The position numbers and the translations under genes were made by a program. From positions 19,683-83,682 of the forward strand of contig DAOKYY010000007.1 in assembly GCA_035325905.1 (NCBI GenBank): a DNA stretch of 64,000 nucleotides. Reading direction: 5' to 3'. Under the pieces are notes generated by a model. The model did no database searches. It was given only the letters and a program-made list of their open reading frames with translations, and was not told where the DNA came from. Positions within the stretch are counted from its first letter, which is position 1, and every line of letters begins with the position of its first letter. The stretch comes from DYGX01 sp035325905 (GTDB lineage: Bacteria; Chloroflexota; Anaerolineae; Aggregatilineales; Aggregatilineaceae). Positions 16,299-26,300 of the stretch are shown here, in pieces.

Positions 16299-18668
16299 AT
16301 GCACGTTGCGGTACTGTCTGGGTTCGGACTGTCGCTGGCCGCCCTCTGGATTGCCAGGGTTGGCAGGGGGCGCGGCTGGCTGTTCGCCCTCCTTCCCTTC
16401 GCGCTGACGGTCTATTTTCTGTCGTTCGCCCCGGAGATCGCCGCCGGAAACGCCATCACCGCGTCGGTCGCCTGGGCGCCCAGCCTCGACATTCAGCTTT
16501 CCTTCAACCTCGACGGACTGAGCTGGCTGTTTGCGCTGCTGGTCAGCGGAATTGGCGTCTTCGTCTTCATCTATGCGGGCGCGTATCTCGGCGAAGACCC
16601 GCTTGCCGGTCACTTTTACGCCTATATTCTGATCTTCATGGCGTCGATGCTGGGCCTGGTGCTGGCCGATAACCTGATCACGCTCTTTATCTTCTGGGAG
16701 CTGACCAGCTTCAGCTCGTATCTGCTGATCGGCTTCAAGCACAAGGACGAGGCGGCGCGCAAGGCCGCATTGCAGGCTTTGCTCGTCACGGGTAGCGGGG
16801 GGTTGGCTCTGATGGCGGGCCTGATCCTCATGGGCCTGGCCGGTGGGACTTTCGACATCTCGGCCCTGCTCGCGGGCGGGGATTTGTCTGCGCACGCCAA
16901 CTATGTCCCGATGGCGCTCCTGATTATGCTCGGCGCGTTCACCAAGTCCGCTCAGGTGCCGTTCCATTTCTGGCTGCCGGGCGCAATGACCGCGCCTTCG
17001 CCGGTCAGCGCTTACCTGCACTCGGCCACGATGGTCAAAGCCGGGATTTATCTGCTGGCGCGTTTTTCGCCGGTGCTGGGCGGAACGGACCTCTGGCGCG
17101 CGGCGCTGGTGACGGCTGGCGGCCTGACGATGCTAACTGGCGCGTATCTGTCGCTGCGCCACGCCGATCTGAAGCGCATCCTGGCGTATTCGACCGTCAG
17201 CTCACTTGGCGCGCTGGTCTTCATGATCGGGCTGGATACGCCGCTGGCGGCGAAGGCGGCGGTAGTCTTCCTGATCGTCCACTCCTTCTATAAGGGCGCG
17301 CTGTTTCTGGTTGCAGGCATTATCGAGCATGAAACCGGCACGCGCGATGTGACCGCGTTGGGTGGCCTGGGCCGGAAGATGCCCCTGGTGGCCGTGGCTA
17401 CCGCGCTCGCAACGCTGTCGATGGCCGGAATCCCGCCTTTCTTTGGGTTCGTTGGCAAAGAGCTGTTGTACGAGAGCGCGCTGGAGGCGATTGCCGCGCC
17501 GTTCCTGTTGACAGCCCTGGCCGTGATCGCCAATATCATTTTGGTGGCGGTAGCGGCGCTGGTCTTCTTGGGGCCGTTCACTGGCCCGCCGGTCGAGACC
17601 CCGCAACGCCCGCGCGCGGTCCCGCCGGGGATGTGGCTGGGTCCGCTGGCGCTGGGGATCGGCAGCCTGGCGGCGGGGCTGCTGCTGGGTCCGGTCGGGA
17701 CGAACTTCATCGCGCCAGCCGTCAGCGCCATTGTCGCCGCGCCAGCCGAGATCAAGCTCGCGCTGTGGCACGGCGTCAACACCATGCTGATCTTGAGCGT
17801 GATCACGGTGCTGGGCGGTCTGGTCGTCTACCGGCACCGGGCTGTGTACCGGCGCGTAACCGACCGCTTTGACACCAGCGAGCGGTGGGGACCCGCCCAA
17901 TGGTATACGCGCGGCCTGGACCTGACGCTGGCCGTGGCCCGCGCGCAGACGCGCCTGCTCCAGCACGGCTATCTGCGAATTTATCTGATGGTCATTCATC
18001 TGGTGGTCATCGGACTGGTGGTGCTGACCCTGGCGACTCACTGGGAGGGGGCAGGGCTGCCTCGCGGCGAGAACGTCAGCATCTTTGGAGTGGTGATCGT
18101 GCTGGTGATCGCGACCGGTATGCTCTACGTGCTGATCGCGCGGTCGCGTCTGGCGGCCGTGGTGTCGCTGGGTGTGGTCGGCTATGGCGTGGCGCTCATC
18201 TTCATGGCATACGGCGCGCCTGACCTGGCGATGACGCAGTTCGCCATCGAGACGCTAACGGTGATTCTGATGGTGCTCATCCTGTATCGCCTGCCGTCGT
18301 TCGCGCGGTTTTCGACGCGCCGGGAACGCAGGCGCGATGCCGTGGTGGCGATGTCCGTGGGCGCGCTGATCACTGTGCTTGTCCTGCTGGCCGCCTCAAG
18401 CGACTCCCAGTCGCTGCTGACGCCGTACTTCGCTGCGCACAGCTACACCGAGGCACAGGGCCGGAACATTGTGAACGTGATCCTGGTGGACTTTCGCGGC
18501 GGGGATACGCTGGGCGAAATCACCGTGCTGGCTGTTGCGGCGTTCGGCGTCTTCGCGCTGTTGAAGCTAAAGCCGCCAAGCCGGGCGCGCATCGATCTGA
18601 CCTCGTCGGTGGAGGGAGAAGCAGAGGAGCAGCCTACAGAAACCGGGGCAGTGGAGGAAGCGCTATGA
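16299..18668 (+). CDS. mrpA: Na+/H+ antiporter subunit MrpA
   Basis: Large subunit of the multisubunit Mrp cation/proton antiporter, 789 residues, integral membrane. Residues about 1-500 are NuoL-like: [25 protein letters not shown], then [20 protein letters not shown] with the conserved Glu, and [28 protein letters not shown]. The C-terminal third carries the MrpA-specific segments [28 protein letters not shown] and [29 protein letters not shown] (domains related to NuoJ/MrpB). The length is near that of fused-type MrpA. Its stop overlaps the start of mrpB by 4 bases. It uses the proton gradient to expel Na+. Confidence 0.95.
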   Translation: MHVAVLSGFGLSLAALWIARVGRGRGWLFALLPFALTVYFLSFAPEIAAGNAITASVAWAPSLDIQLSFNLDGLSWLFALLVSGIGVFVFIYAGAYLGEDPLAGHFYAYILIFMASMLGLVLADNLITLFIFWELTSFSSYLLIGFKHKDEAARKAALQALLVTGSGGLALMAGLILMGLAGGTFDISALLAGGDLSAHANYVPMALLIMLGAFTKSAQVPFHFWLPGAMTAPSPVSAYLHSATMVKAGIYLLARFSPVLGGTDLWRAALVTAGGLTMLTGAYLSLRHADLKRILAYSTVSSLGALVFMIGLDTPLAAKAAVVFLIVHSFYKGALFLVAGIIEHETGTRDVTALGGLGRKMPLVAVATALATLSMAGIPPFFGFVGKELLYESALEAIAAPFLLTALAVIANIILVAVAALVFLGPFTGPPVETPQRPRAVPPGMWLGPLALGIGSLAAGLLLGPVGTNFIAPAVSAIVAAPAEIKLALWHGVNTMLILSVITVLGGLVVYRHRAVYRRVTDRFDTSERWGPAQWYTRGLDLTLAVARAQTRLLQHGYLRIYLMVIHLVVIGLVVLTLATHWEGAGLPRGENVSIFGVVIVLVIATGMLYVLIARSRLAAVVSLGVVGYGVALIFMAYGAPDLAMTQFAIETLTVILMVLILYRLPSFARFSTRRERRRDAVVAMSVGALITVLVLLAASSDSQSLLTPYFAAHSYTEAQGRNIVNVILVDFRGGDTLGEITVLAVAAFGVFALLKLKPPSRARIDLTSSVEGEAEEQPTETGAVEEAL

Positions 18669-19102
18669 TCCCGTCCGGCAACCGCGTTAAGGGAGCCTCG
18701 CTGATTCTGCTGACGGCAACTCGCTATCTGGTGCCAGTGCTGTTCCTGTTCTCGTTTTTCGTGCTGATTCGCGGGCACAACGAGCCGGGGGGTGGTTTTG
18801 TTGGCGGCCTGGTCGCGGCATCGGCCTTCGCGCTCTACGCGCTCGCGCACAGCCTGGACGAGGCCCAGCGGCTGCTCCGGGTTCCCACTCAGACGCTGAT
18901 TGGCGCGGGTCTATTCGTCGCGCTGGGCAGCGGGCTGGTGGGTGTGCTATACGGCAGACCCTTCATGACCGGTATCTGGAGCGGAGTCGGGCTGCCTGTT
19001 GTGGGCAAGGTTGGCACCCCGAGCATTTTTGATGCCGGCGTGTTTCTGACGGTGCTGGGCGTGGTGCTCCAGATTGTTTTCGGGCTGATGGAAGAAGACT
19101 GA
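18665..19102 (+). CDS. mrpB: Na+/H+ antiporter subunit MrpB
   Basis: Membrane subunit of 145 residues with four hydrophobic segments. The signature [23 protein letters not shown] matches the MrpB (MnhB) family. The C-terminal stretch [27 protein letters not shown] is also typical. The ATG overlaps the mrpA stop (ATGA), so translation is coupled. It is a separate small protein here, in addition to the MrpB-related C-terminal part of MrpA. Confidence 0.93.
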   Translation: MIPSGNRVKGASLILLTATRYLVPVLFLFSFFVLIRGHNEPGGGFVGGLVAASAFALYALAHSLDEAQRLLRVPTQTLIGAGLFVALGSGLVGVLYGRPFMTGIWSGVGLPVVGKVGTPSIFDAGVFLTVLGVVLQIVFGLMEED

Positions 19103-19103
19103 T

Positions 19104-19457
19104 ATGACGATTTTGCTCGCGCTTCTGATCGGCGGGCTGTACGCGAGCGGCCTCTATATGCTCATGCGACGCAGCATTGTGAAGCTGATCATGGGCCTGG
19201 TGCTGCTCAGCCACGCCACCAACCTGCTCATCTTTACTGTCGGCGGCCTGACGCGCGGCGCGCCACCCCTGATCGAAGAGGGCGCGAGCGCGCCTTCGGC
19301 CCCGTTTGCGGACCCCGTGCCACAGGCTCTGGTCTTGACGGCTATCGTCATTGGGTTCGGCGTGCTGGCGTTCGCGGTGGTGCTGATCGAGCAGACACAC
19401 CGCTCGGTTGGGACGGATGATAGCAACAACCTGCGAGGGATCGAGGGGGACCTGTAG
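19104..19457 (+). CDS. mrpC: Na+/H+ antiporter subunit MrpC (NuoK-like)
   Basis: Small three-helix membrane subunit of 117 residues, homologous to NuoK. The helices are [43 protein letters not shown], and [24 protein letters not shown]. It starts one base after the mrpB stop and ends three bases before mrpD, in the usual order of the operon. Confidence 0.92.
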   Translation: MTILLALLIGGLYASGLYMLMRRSIVKLIMGLVLLSHATNLLIFTVGGLTRGAPPLIEEGASAPSAPFADPVPQALVLTAIVIGFGVLAFAVVLIEQTHRSVGTDDSNNLRGIEGDL

Positions 19458-19460
19458 CCT

Positions 19461-20957
19461 ATGGGATCGCTGCTGCTCGCGCCCGTATTGATCCCTTTCT
19501 TCGCGGCGGTCGTTGCGCTGCTCTGGCGAGACCACCGCGCGCAGTGGTTGCTCGCGCTCGCCGGGGCGACCGGGCTGCTGTTGTCTGCGATTGCGATCCT
19601 GTCCACAGTGTCGCGTAACGGGATTCAGGTAGTCCAGCTTGGTGACTGGCCCGCTCCTTTCGGTATCTCGTTTGTGGCGGACCTTTTCAGCGCGATCATG
19701 ACGGTGCTGGGGGGGATCATTGCGCTGGCGGTCGTGGTCTTTTCGCGGGCGGTGGTCGATCGGCCCCGCGTCCGCTTCGGCTATTATCCGCTGCTGCTCA
19801 TCCTGATGATGGGCATTTCCGGCTCGTTTCTAACCGGGGATATCTTCAACCTCTACGTGTGGTTCGAGGTGATGCTGATGTCCTCATTCGTGCTGGTGGC
19901 CCTGGGGAACGAGCGGGCGCAGCTTGAGGGCGCGCTGAAATACGTCACGATCAACCTGATCTCTTCGGCGATTTTCCTGACCGCGATCGGCATCCTGTAC
20001 GGCATCGCCGGGACGCTGAACATGGCGCACCTGTCCGTTCTGCTGTCGGACGCGGAGCAGCCGGGGCTGGTCACGGTGGTCGCCATGCTGTTTCTGATCG
20101 CGTTCGGGATCAAAGCCGCGCTGTTCCCGCTATTCTTCTGGCTCCCGGCGTCGTACCCCGTTGCGCCAGCCGCGATCACGGCGCTGTTTGCCGGGCTGCT
20201 GACGAAGGTAGGCGTGTATGCGCTGATCCGCGTGTTCACGCTTCTGTTCACGCAGGATGTCGGCTATACCCATAACCTGCTGCTGATCCTGGCAGGTCTC
20301 ACGATGCTGACAGGCGTTCTTGGCGCCGCGTCGCAAAACGAGTTCCGCCGTATCCTGTCGTTCCACATCATCAGCCAGATCGGGTACATGGTCATGGGGC
20401 TGGCGCTGTTCACACCGCTGGCGCTGGCAGGCGCAATCTTCTACATCATCCACCACATCATCGTCAAAACGAACCTGTTCCTGATCAGCGGCGCGGTTCA
20501 TCGGTTGCAGGGGACCTACCAGCTTGAGCAGCTTGGCGGGCTGTACCGCGCCCGGTTCGGGCTGGCCGTGCTGTTTCTCATTCCCGCGATGTCGCTCGCC
20601 GGTCTGCCGCCGCTATCCGGTTTCTGGGCGAAGTTTGTGCTGATCCGCGCTAGCTTCGAGGTGGACCGGCCCGCGATCGCGGTCGTCGCGCTCGCGGTTA
20701 GCCTGCTGACGCTGTTCTCGATGACGAAAATCTGGGCCGAGGTCTTCTGGAAAAGCCGCCCCGACACGGCGCCGGAGACCAGCGACCTCACTGTGCGCAT
20801 GTGGCGGCAGCTTCTGGCGCCGATTGCGAGTCTGGCGTCGCTAACCGTGCTGATCGGCCTGTTGGCCGAGCCGGTCTTCGCGCTGTCGTCGGACGCGGCG
20901 CAGCAGCTTCTGTCTACCGGGGAGTATGTGAGCGCCGTGCTAGGAGGCGCGCCGTGA
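19461..20957 (+). CDS. mrpD: Na+/H+ antiporter subunit MrpD
   Basis: NuoN/NuoM-like proton-channel subunit of 498 residues, about 14 membrane segments. Recognisable parts are [60 protein letters not shown] with the conserved channel Lys residues, and [23 protein letters not shown]. The C-terminal stretch [16 protein letters not shown] is typical for MrpD. It works beside MrpA as the second antiporter-like module. The stop codon overlaps the GTG of mrpE. Confidence 0.95.
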   Translation: MGSLLLAPVLIPFFAAVVALLWRDHRAQWLLALAGATGLLLSAIAILSTVSRNGIQVVQLGDWPAPFGISFVADLFSAIMTVLGGIIALAVVVFSRAVVDRPRVRFGYYPLLLILMMGISGSFLTGDIFNLYVWFEVMLMSSFVLVALGNERAQLEGALKYVTINLISSAIFLTAIGILYGIAGTLNMAHLSVLLSDAEQPGLVTVVAMLFLIAFGIKAALFPLFFWLPASYPVAPAAITALFAGLLTKVGVYALIRVFTLLFTQDVGYTHNLLLILAGLTMLTGVLGAASQNEFRRILSFHIISQIGYMVMGLALFTPLALAGAIFYIIHHIIVKTNLFLISGAVHRLQGTYQLEQLGGLYRARFGLAVLFLIPAMSLAGLPPLSGFWAKFVLIRASFEVDRPAIAVVALAVSLLTLFSMTKIWAEVFWKSRPDTAPETSDLTVRMWRQLLAPIASLASLTVLIGLLAEPVFALSSDAAQQLLSTGEYVSAVLGGAP

Positions 20958-21490
20958 GTGTGCTGTTTGTGAACGTCATGCTGGCGCTGACATGGGGCTT
21001 CCTGACCGGATCGCTCACGTCCGACACGCTGGTCGAGGGGTTCATTATCGGCTACCTCGTGTTGTGGCTGGCAAGCCCGTTGTACGGCCCGACGACGTAT
21101 TTCCGCAAGTTCCGCCAAGCCGTCTCATTCATCCTCTTTTTTCTGCAAGAGCTGGTGATCGCGACGTTCCGCGTGGCGCGGGTGGTGATCGACCCGAACC
21201 TGAACATCTGTCCGGCGATTATTGCCGTGCCGCTGGATGTGAAAACCGACCTCCAGATCACGCTGCTCGCCAACCTGGTGACGCTCACGCCAGGCACGCT
21301 GACGCTGGACATCTCCGATGATCGCCGGATCATGTACGTCCACGCCATGCATGTCGAAGATGTCGAGCAGTACCGTCAGGAGATCAAGCAGGGGTTTGAG
21401 CGGCGGATAGGAGAGTTGTTTGGTGATCGAGAGTCTGCCTCTCATTATTCTAAGTCTGGCGATGGTTTTCACGCTGATACGCCTGATTAA
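20954..21490 (+). CDS. mrpE: Na+/H+ antiporter subunit MrpE, with extended C-terminus
   Basis: MrpE subunit, 178 residues from GTG 20954, which overlaps the mrpD stop and has AGGAGG 8 bases upstream. Two hydrophobic segments ([33 protein letters not shown] and [27 protein letters not shown]) precede the soluble core [36 protein letters not shown]. This family usually ends soon after the segment that corresponds to [10 protein letters not shown]. Here about 20 more residues are read, and they overlap the 5' end of mrpF by 71 bases in another frame. Confidence 0.9.
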   Translation: MSVLFVNVMLALTWGFLTGSLTSDTLVEGFIIGYLVLWLASPLYGPTTYFRKFRQAVSFILFFLQELVIATFRVARVVIDPNLNICPAIIAVPLDVKTDLQITLLANLVTLTPGTLTLDISDDRRIMYVHAMHVEDVEQYRQEIKQGFERRIGELFGDRESASHYSKSGDGFHADTPD

Positions 21491-21674
21491 AGGCCCCCGT
21501 CTGGAGAGCCGGGTCGTCGCGCTCGATTTGCTGACGATCATCGGGATCGGCGTGATCGCGACCTACTCGATGATCACTGGCCGGCCGGTGTTTCTCGACA
21601 TCGCGATCGTGCTGGCGCTGATCTCCTTCCTCGGCACCATCGCGTTCGCCTCTTATCTGGAGCGACAGCGATGA
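21420..21674 (+). CDS. mrpF: Na+/H+ antiporter subunit MrpF
   Basis: Three-helix membrane subunit of 84 residues: [21 protein letters not shown], then ESRVVALDLLTIIGIGVIATYSMIT, then FLDIAIVLALISFLGTIAFASYLE. The conserved R(V/I)VALD motif of MrpF is present. The start is TTG 21420 or GTG 21423; AGGAGAG at 21409-21415 serves both. It lies within the 3' end of mrpE, so it is translated by coupling or re-initiation. Confidence 0.9.
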   Translation: MVIESLPLIILSLAMVFTLIRLIKGPRLESRVVALDLLTIIGIGVIATYSMITGRPVFLDIAIVLALISFLGTIAFASYLERQR

Positions 21675-22060
21675 TCCAGGATGCTGCGACACTTGCCCTG
21701 CTGGCGTTCGGCGCGCTTTTTATGCTCTTGGCGAGCATCGGGATTTACCGGATGCCGGATGTCTTCCTGCGAATGTCGGCCAGCTCCAAAGCGACCACAC
21801 TGGGGTTGATCCTGATCATGCTGGCGGTCGCCATTCATTTCAACAGCGTGGGGGTCACGGCGCGCGCGATCGGGATCGTGCTGTTCATCATCCTGACCGG
21901 GCCGGTGTCCGCGCACATGATCGGCCGCGCCGCTTATATCACCGGCACGCCGCTCTGGGAGGGGACCTGCATTGACGAGCTTGCCGGGCGCTACGATGCC
22001 GAGCATCGCTGCTCTGGCCGCGCTCCGGCGGAAGCGCCGGACGGGAATTCAGGCCCATGA
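21671..22060 (+). CDS. mrpG: Na+/H+ antiporter subunit MrpG
   Basis: Last Mrp subunit, 129 residues with three membrane segments. The motif IGIYRMPDVFLRMSASSKATTLGLILIMLAVAI is typical of MrpG/PhaG (YRLPD.Y.R.HA..K..T.G). The start overlaps the mrpF stop (ATGA). The tail after residue 95 is hydrophilic and variable. It completes a full seven-gene operon. Confidence 0.93.
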   Translation: MIQDAATLALLAFGALFMLLASIGIYRMPDVFLRMSASSKATTLGLILIMLAVAIHFNSVGVTARAIGIVLFIILTGPVSAHMIGRAAYITGTPLWEGTCIDELAGRYDAEHRCSGRAPAEAPDGNSGP

Positions 22061-22377
22061 AACCGGGCTGAACGGTGTCTCAGGCGCGCGCACCCGATGC
22101 GCCGGGCGGCAGGGGGCGCGCATCTGACCGTCTTGTCCGTCTTCCTCGATATTGCGCCGATTTTTCCACTTATCGTGTACAATCTGTCGCGCTCGATCGG
22201 ATCCGCGCGTCGACGACCTCCGTATCAACAGGTAGCCGGACCGCAACATCCAATCCCTGATAGACCTTTTGAACGCAAATGAGGGCACGCTCGCCTAGCT
22301 TCTGACTCTCGACAAGCTGCTAGTCGCTTCAGCGTAGCAGAAGGCAGCCGGACACATGGCTACCGGAGGTATCAAAT
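22061..22377. other. Intergenic region between mrpG and the SPFH gene
   Basis: This 317-bp stretch holds no convincing gene. The sequence TGTACAAT near 22176-22183 contains a possible -10 (TACAAT), but the nearest -35-like TTGCGC is 20 bp upstream, so the call is weak. A GC-rich stretch at about 22084-22122 could fold and end the mrp transcript. The last bases carry the good Shine-Dalgarno of the SPFH gene. Confidence 0.35.
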
Positions 22378-23361
22378 ATGGATGTTCTCCCAGGTGTTCT
22401 GATAGGTCTTGCGCTGGTGGGCGGTTTGCTGGCGGCGCTGTTTGAGCTTCGCGTCCGGCAGCCGGATGTCATCGTGCTGCGCGAGTCGAACGGCCAGATC
22501 GGCCTGCGCCAGGGGCTGCTGTATCCGCGCCATTTCAGCCTGCCGCTCAAGCGCACAACGTACCCGCTCCAGTTGACGATTGAAGCCGCCGCCATCGGCA
22601 ATCTGGGCGTGCGTATTAAGCTGATTGGCTCGGCGGCGCTCTCTGTCGGGCATATCCAGTCGCTCGTCCGCATCGGCGGCTGGGACGCCGGGGCCGTGGC
22701 GCGAGCGGTCGACCAGGTCCGAATCTTTCTGGAAGGGCTGATCAAGGAGTACACCGAGCAATCGGAAATCCACGCGATCTCCTCGCCTGCGATCCTGAGC
22801 CATCTCAACGCGCACCTGGGGCTGATCGAGGAGAAATTCGGCGTGGAGCTGATCTCGCTGGCCGTCCAGTCGCTTGAGCCGGTGGACCCGAAGATCGCGG
22901 ACGCGCTCTCCCAGCAGGAGGAGGCGCGGCTGTTGGAGCAGACCGAGCACTTGAATCATCAGGCGCGTGTGGCGGCGGCCAAAGCCAAGCTCAGGGCCGA
23001 CGAGGAGATCGCGCAGATGGAGCACGCGCTGGAATTGAAGAAGGCCGAGTTGAAGCGGGCGCTGTTCGAGAGCGATGCCGAGCTGGCCCGCCGTCGCATC
23101 GAAGACGAGCTAGAGCGCAGCCGCCTGCGCCTCGCGTTCGAAAAAGAGGAGCTGGACGTGCTCCGCCGCAGCCCGGAGCTGTTGTTGCTGACGCCCCAGG
23201 CCGCGCGTCTCGCTGAAGCGAGCCAGAGCCTGAAGAACGCCCGGACCGTCATCTCGTGGACGCCGCAGGAGCTTGCCAACGATTCGCCGCTGTTCACGAT
23301 GTTCCGCAATCTGCTTCAGCACGGGCTGCAAGGCCGGGAAGATAGCCACGACGAGGCGTAG
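22378..23361 (+). CDS. Membrane-anchored SPFH/band-7-like protein
   Basis: Protein of 327 residues with an N-terminal membrane segment (VLIGLALVGGLLAALF, residues 7-22), an SPFH/band-7-like domain (about 25-190) and a long charged coiled coil (about 183-275, rich in Glu, Lys, Arg and Ala, with EEIAQMEHALELKKAELKRAL). SPFH proteins form large membrane-associated ring or cage assemblies and organise partner enzymes or proteases. CCGGAGG lies 7 bases before the ATG. The gene is followed after only 8 bases by the very large fusion gene. That tight pairing suggests the two are made together, perhaps with this protein holding the enzyme at the membrane. Confidence 0.72.
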   Translation: MDVLPGVLIGLALVGGLLAALFELRVRQPDVIVLRESNGQIGLRQGLLYPRHFSLPLKRTTYPLQLTIEAAAIGNLGVRIKLIGSAALSVGHIQSLVRIGGWDAGAVARAVDQVRIFLEGLIKEYTEQSEIHAISSPAILSHLNAHLGLIEEKFGVELISLAVQSLEPVDPKIADALSQQEEARLLEQTEHLNHQARVAAAKAKLRADEEIAQMEHALELKKAELKRALFESDAELARRRIEDELERSRLRLAFEKEELDVLRRSPELLLLTPQAARLAEASQSLKNARTVISWTPQELANDSPLFTMFRNLLQHGLQGREDSHDEA

Positions 23362-23369
23362 GCCACGCG

Positions 23370-26300
23370 ATGCCTGATGCGCCTGATTCTCTACGCCTGT
23401 TCCGCCTGAAACCGATTCGGGTCGCCCGCGTGTCCGAAGTCAGCGAGACGACGGCTGCGGCGCCCGTCCCGGCTGAGGAGCGGATTAACTTTCACATCGG
23501 CAACCCGTTGCAGGACGCGCGGCTGTCGTCGGCATTTCTGCGCACGGCGCTCGGCCTGGACATTCGCCAGGAAGAATTGAGCGACGCCGACCCGGCGGCT
23601 TTCCTCAAACACCTTGCGTGGGAGGCTGACGACCGCCCCAAGCTCGATTTTCTGATCCGCACGATCCAGAAAAGCGCGCCCTATATGCCGCGAGGCGGCT
23701 ACTCGTCGAAGGCGCCGCACGCGCTTTACCAGGCGTTTCGCGCCTGGCTGGAGGATCAGCAAGAGGCGCTGTACTACGATTCCGGGGAGCAATCCGGCCG
23801 CCGGGAGATTATCCTGGCCTCGGGCGGGGTCCGCGAGACGCTGCGCGTTATCCTGTTCACGCTGTCGTCCTACCTGGAGGCGCTACCCGCTCGCATCCTG
23901 TGCTACGGGCTGGACCTGCTGCCGCCCGTCACGACGATGCCCGGCCTATGGGTCGAAAACCTGGCCGCGAACGAGCGGCGCGCCTGCGCGCAGATCGAGC
24001 GCTACTTAGCGGACCAGCCCAGCCCCCCAACCTTTCTGATCCTGGGCAGCGTGCCGGGCGAGGTGACGCGCCGCCGCCTGCGTGCGCTCAGCCTGGATCG
24101 ACCGCTGTTCTTCATCGAGGCGAACGACGCGCCGAACCACCTGTCGCTCGCGCGGGAGGCGAAGCTCGTGCAGCGCGTCATCCGGCTGCTGTCTCCGGCG
24201 ATCTTCTCGCCGCGCTTCGGACGCCTCTCGACCGTATTCATCGCCGGAAACGCGGATTATCTGAGCGCCATCGAGAACGTGCACTTCAGCTTGAAGGGCA
24301 CGCCGTCCGCGTCGGAAGTCGAGCTTCTGTCCTTTCTGCTGGCTCAGCCGGGCGCCAACGCCCCGCAGCACGCGCCCTCGATTATGCCTCAAGCCGCGCC
24401 AAGCTTTGAGGGGCTGGCGCTTGGCGAGGCCACCGAGACCGCGCTGCCGCATCTGGCGGAGCAGGCCAGCCAGCACCTGGACGCGCTGCTCGACGTGCAC
24501 GCCCGGATGCTGGATCGCTCGCTGAGCGTGCTGGAGGACAAGGCGTCTGCCTTTGCCGATCGCGTGCAGTCCGCGTGGAAGGGCCGCCTTTTCGACGAAT
24601 TCGCCGCGGTCGAGGCGCGCGACCTGCTCGACCTGCTGGTCGAGAACATCCATCATCAGGAAACGATCCAGGCGCTTGAGCGCAGCTTCCTGAGCGCGTT
24701 TGTCCGGCACCAGCCGCAGTACGAGCCGGACGCCTGCCTTGTCACCAGCGGGTCGTCGCGCACGGCGCTGGGTATTCTGGGCTTCCACTGCGGGATCACG
24801 GAGGTCGTAATCCCGGATCTGAGCTGGTCGTATGAGCAGTGCTTCCCGCGCGTTCACGCCGTGCCGCTCAGCGAGTCCTTCGAGCTGGACGCCGGCGCTA
24901 TGATCGACGTGGTGGATGAGCTGTGCCGGCGCGACCCAACCTGGCGCGAGCGCGGCGCGGTGGCGCTCAACAACCCGCACAATGCCACCGGGCGCGTGTT
25001 CGGCGAAGACGCCGTGCGGAAGCTGGTCGTCCATTGCCTGGAGCGCGATATCACCGTGATCGACGATCTGGCCTACCAGAACGTCGCGCCGGTGAACGCT
25101 TTGCCCGAGATCAAGACGGTGCGCCAGATTGTGTCGGAGCTGGTGCGGCTTGGGGCTGTCGATGGACACCGCGCCGATCGTGTCATCACCGTGCACTCGA
25201 TGTCGAAGACGGATTGCCTGGCCGGGGCGCGGCTGGCGGTCGTGGAGATTCGCGACCGGGCGCTGCGGCAGCGGTTCGAGGCGATCAACGCGCAGATTCA
25301 GCCCAATCTCGCCGCCATTCTGATCTGCTACCTGTTCTATCGCGGTCCCGCGCAGGCGGTGCGGACGTACTGGCACCTGCGCAACGCGATCTACGGCGAG
25401 CGGACGCGCGCCCTGCTAACTGCCGCCGCGAACCTGCCGCCGGATCGCAACCCCTTCCGGCTGGCGATTATCCCGCCGACCGGCAGCATGTACCCGCTGC
25501 TCCACGTCGAGTTGTTGCCGCCCGGCCTGTCGCTCGACTGGCTGGCCTCGTCGCTGGCCCGGCGCGGAATCGGCCTGCTGCCGCTAGCCACCTTCGCCCG
25601 CACGGAGAAGGGATTCGAGGCCGGCAGAACCACCTTCCGCCTGACGCTGGGCGGCGCGGACCCCGCCGAGACGCTGCTCTTGAAAACGCGTCGCCTTCTG
25701 ATCGACCTGAATCGCCTGATCGCCGAAGAGGATGCGCGCTACAACCGGCGGCAACTGACTTTCCGCGCACCGTCCGGCGGCAGCCGGCCGGCGGAACTCG
25801 CGCGCGCGATGGATGACGTCGCGCGGCGCATTCTGGAGCACTGTGTCGAAAGCCGGTCCGCCCGCCGCCTGATGTCCCTGCCGCTGCTGGACGAGGCGCA
25901 GGTCCGGCGCGACTTTGTGCGGCGCTACGGCCCAGAGCGTTTGGACGCGTTCCGCACCCGCCTGCTGGACCGGGCGCAGATCAGCGACGAGCTGATGCGC
26001 CAGGCGCTGGGCGACGGCGGCAGGCTCCTGGCCGAGCGATTGCAGCAGGAATTCATGAAGGATTCGCTGCCGCGCCGGCAGGAGCTGTTCCGGCTGCGCT
26101 CCTACGATCGGACGGTGCACCCGACGCAGATGTACTCGCTTCAGGCGGAGATGGCGCTCGATGCGATTCTGACCGCTCTGATCGCGAGCCAGCCGGTCGA
26201 GCCGCCGCTGATCGAGCGCGCTGCGCAGGCGTTGCTGGAGGAATACCTGGGGCTGAACGTCAGCATCACCTCGGAGCAGGAAGCAGACGAGATTCTGCTT

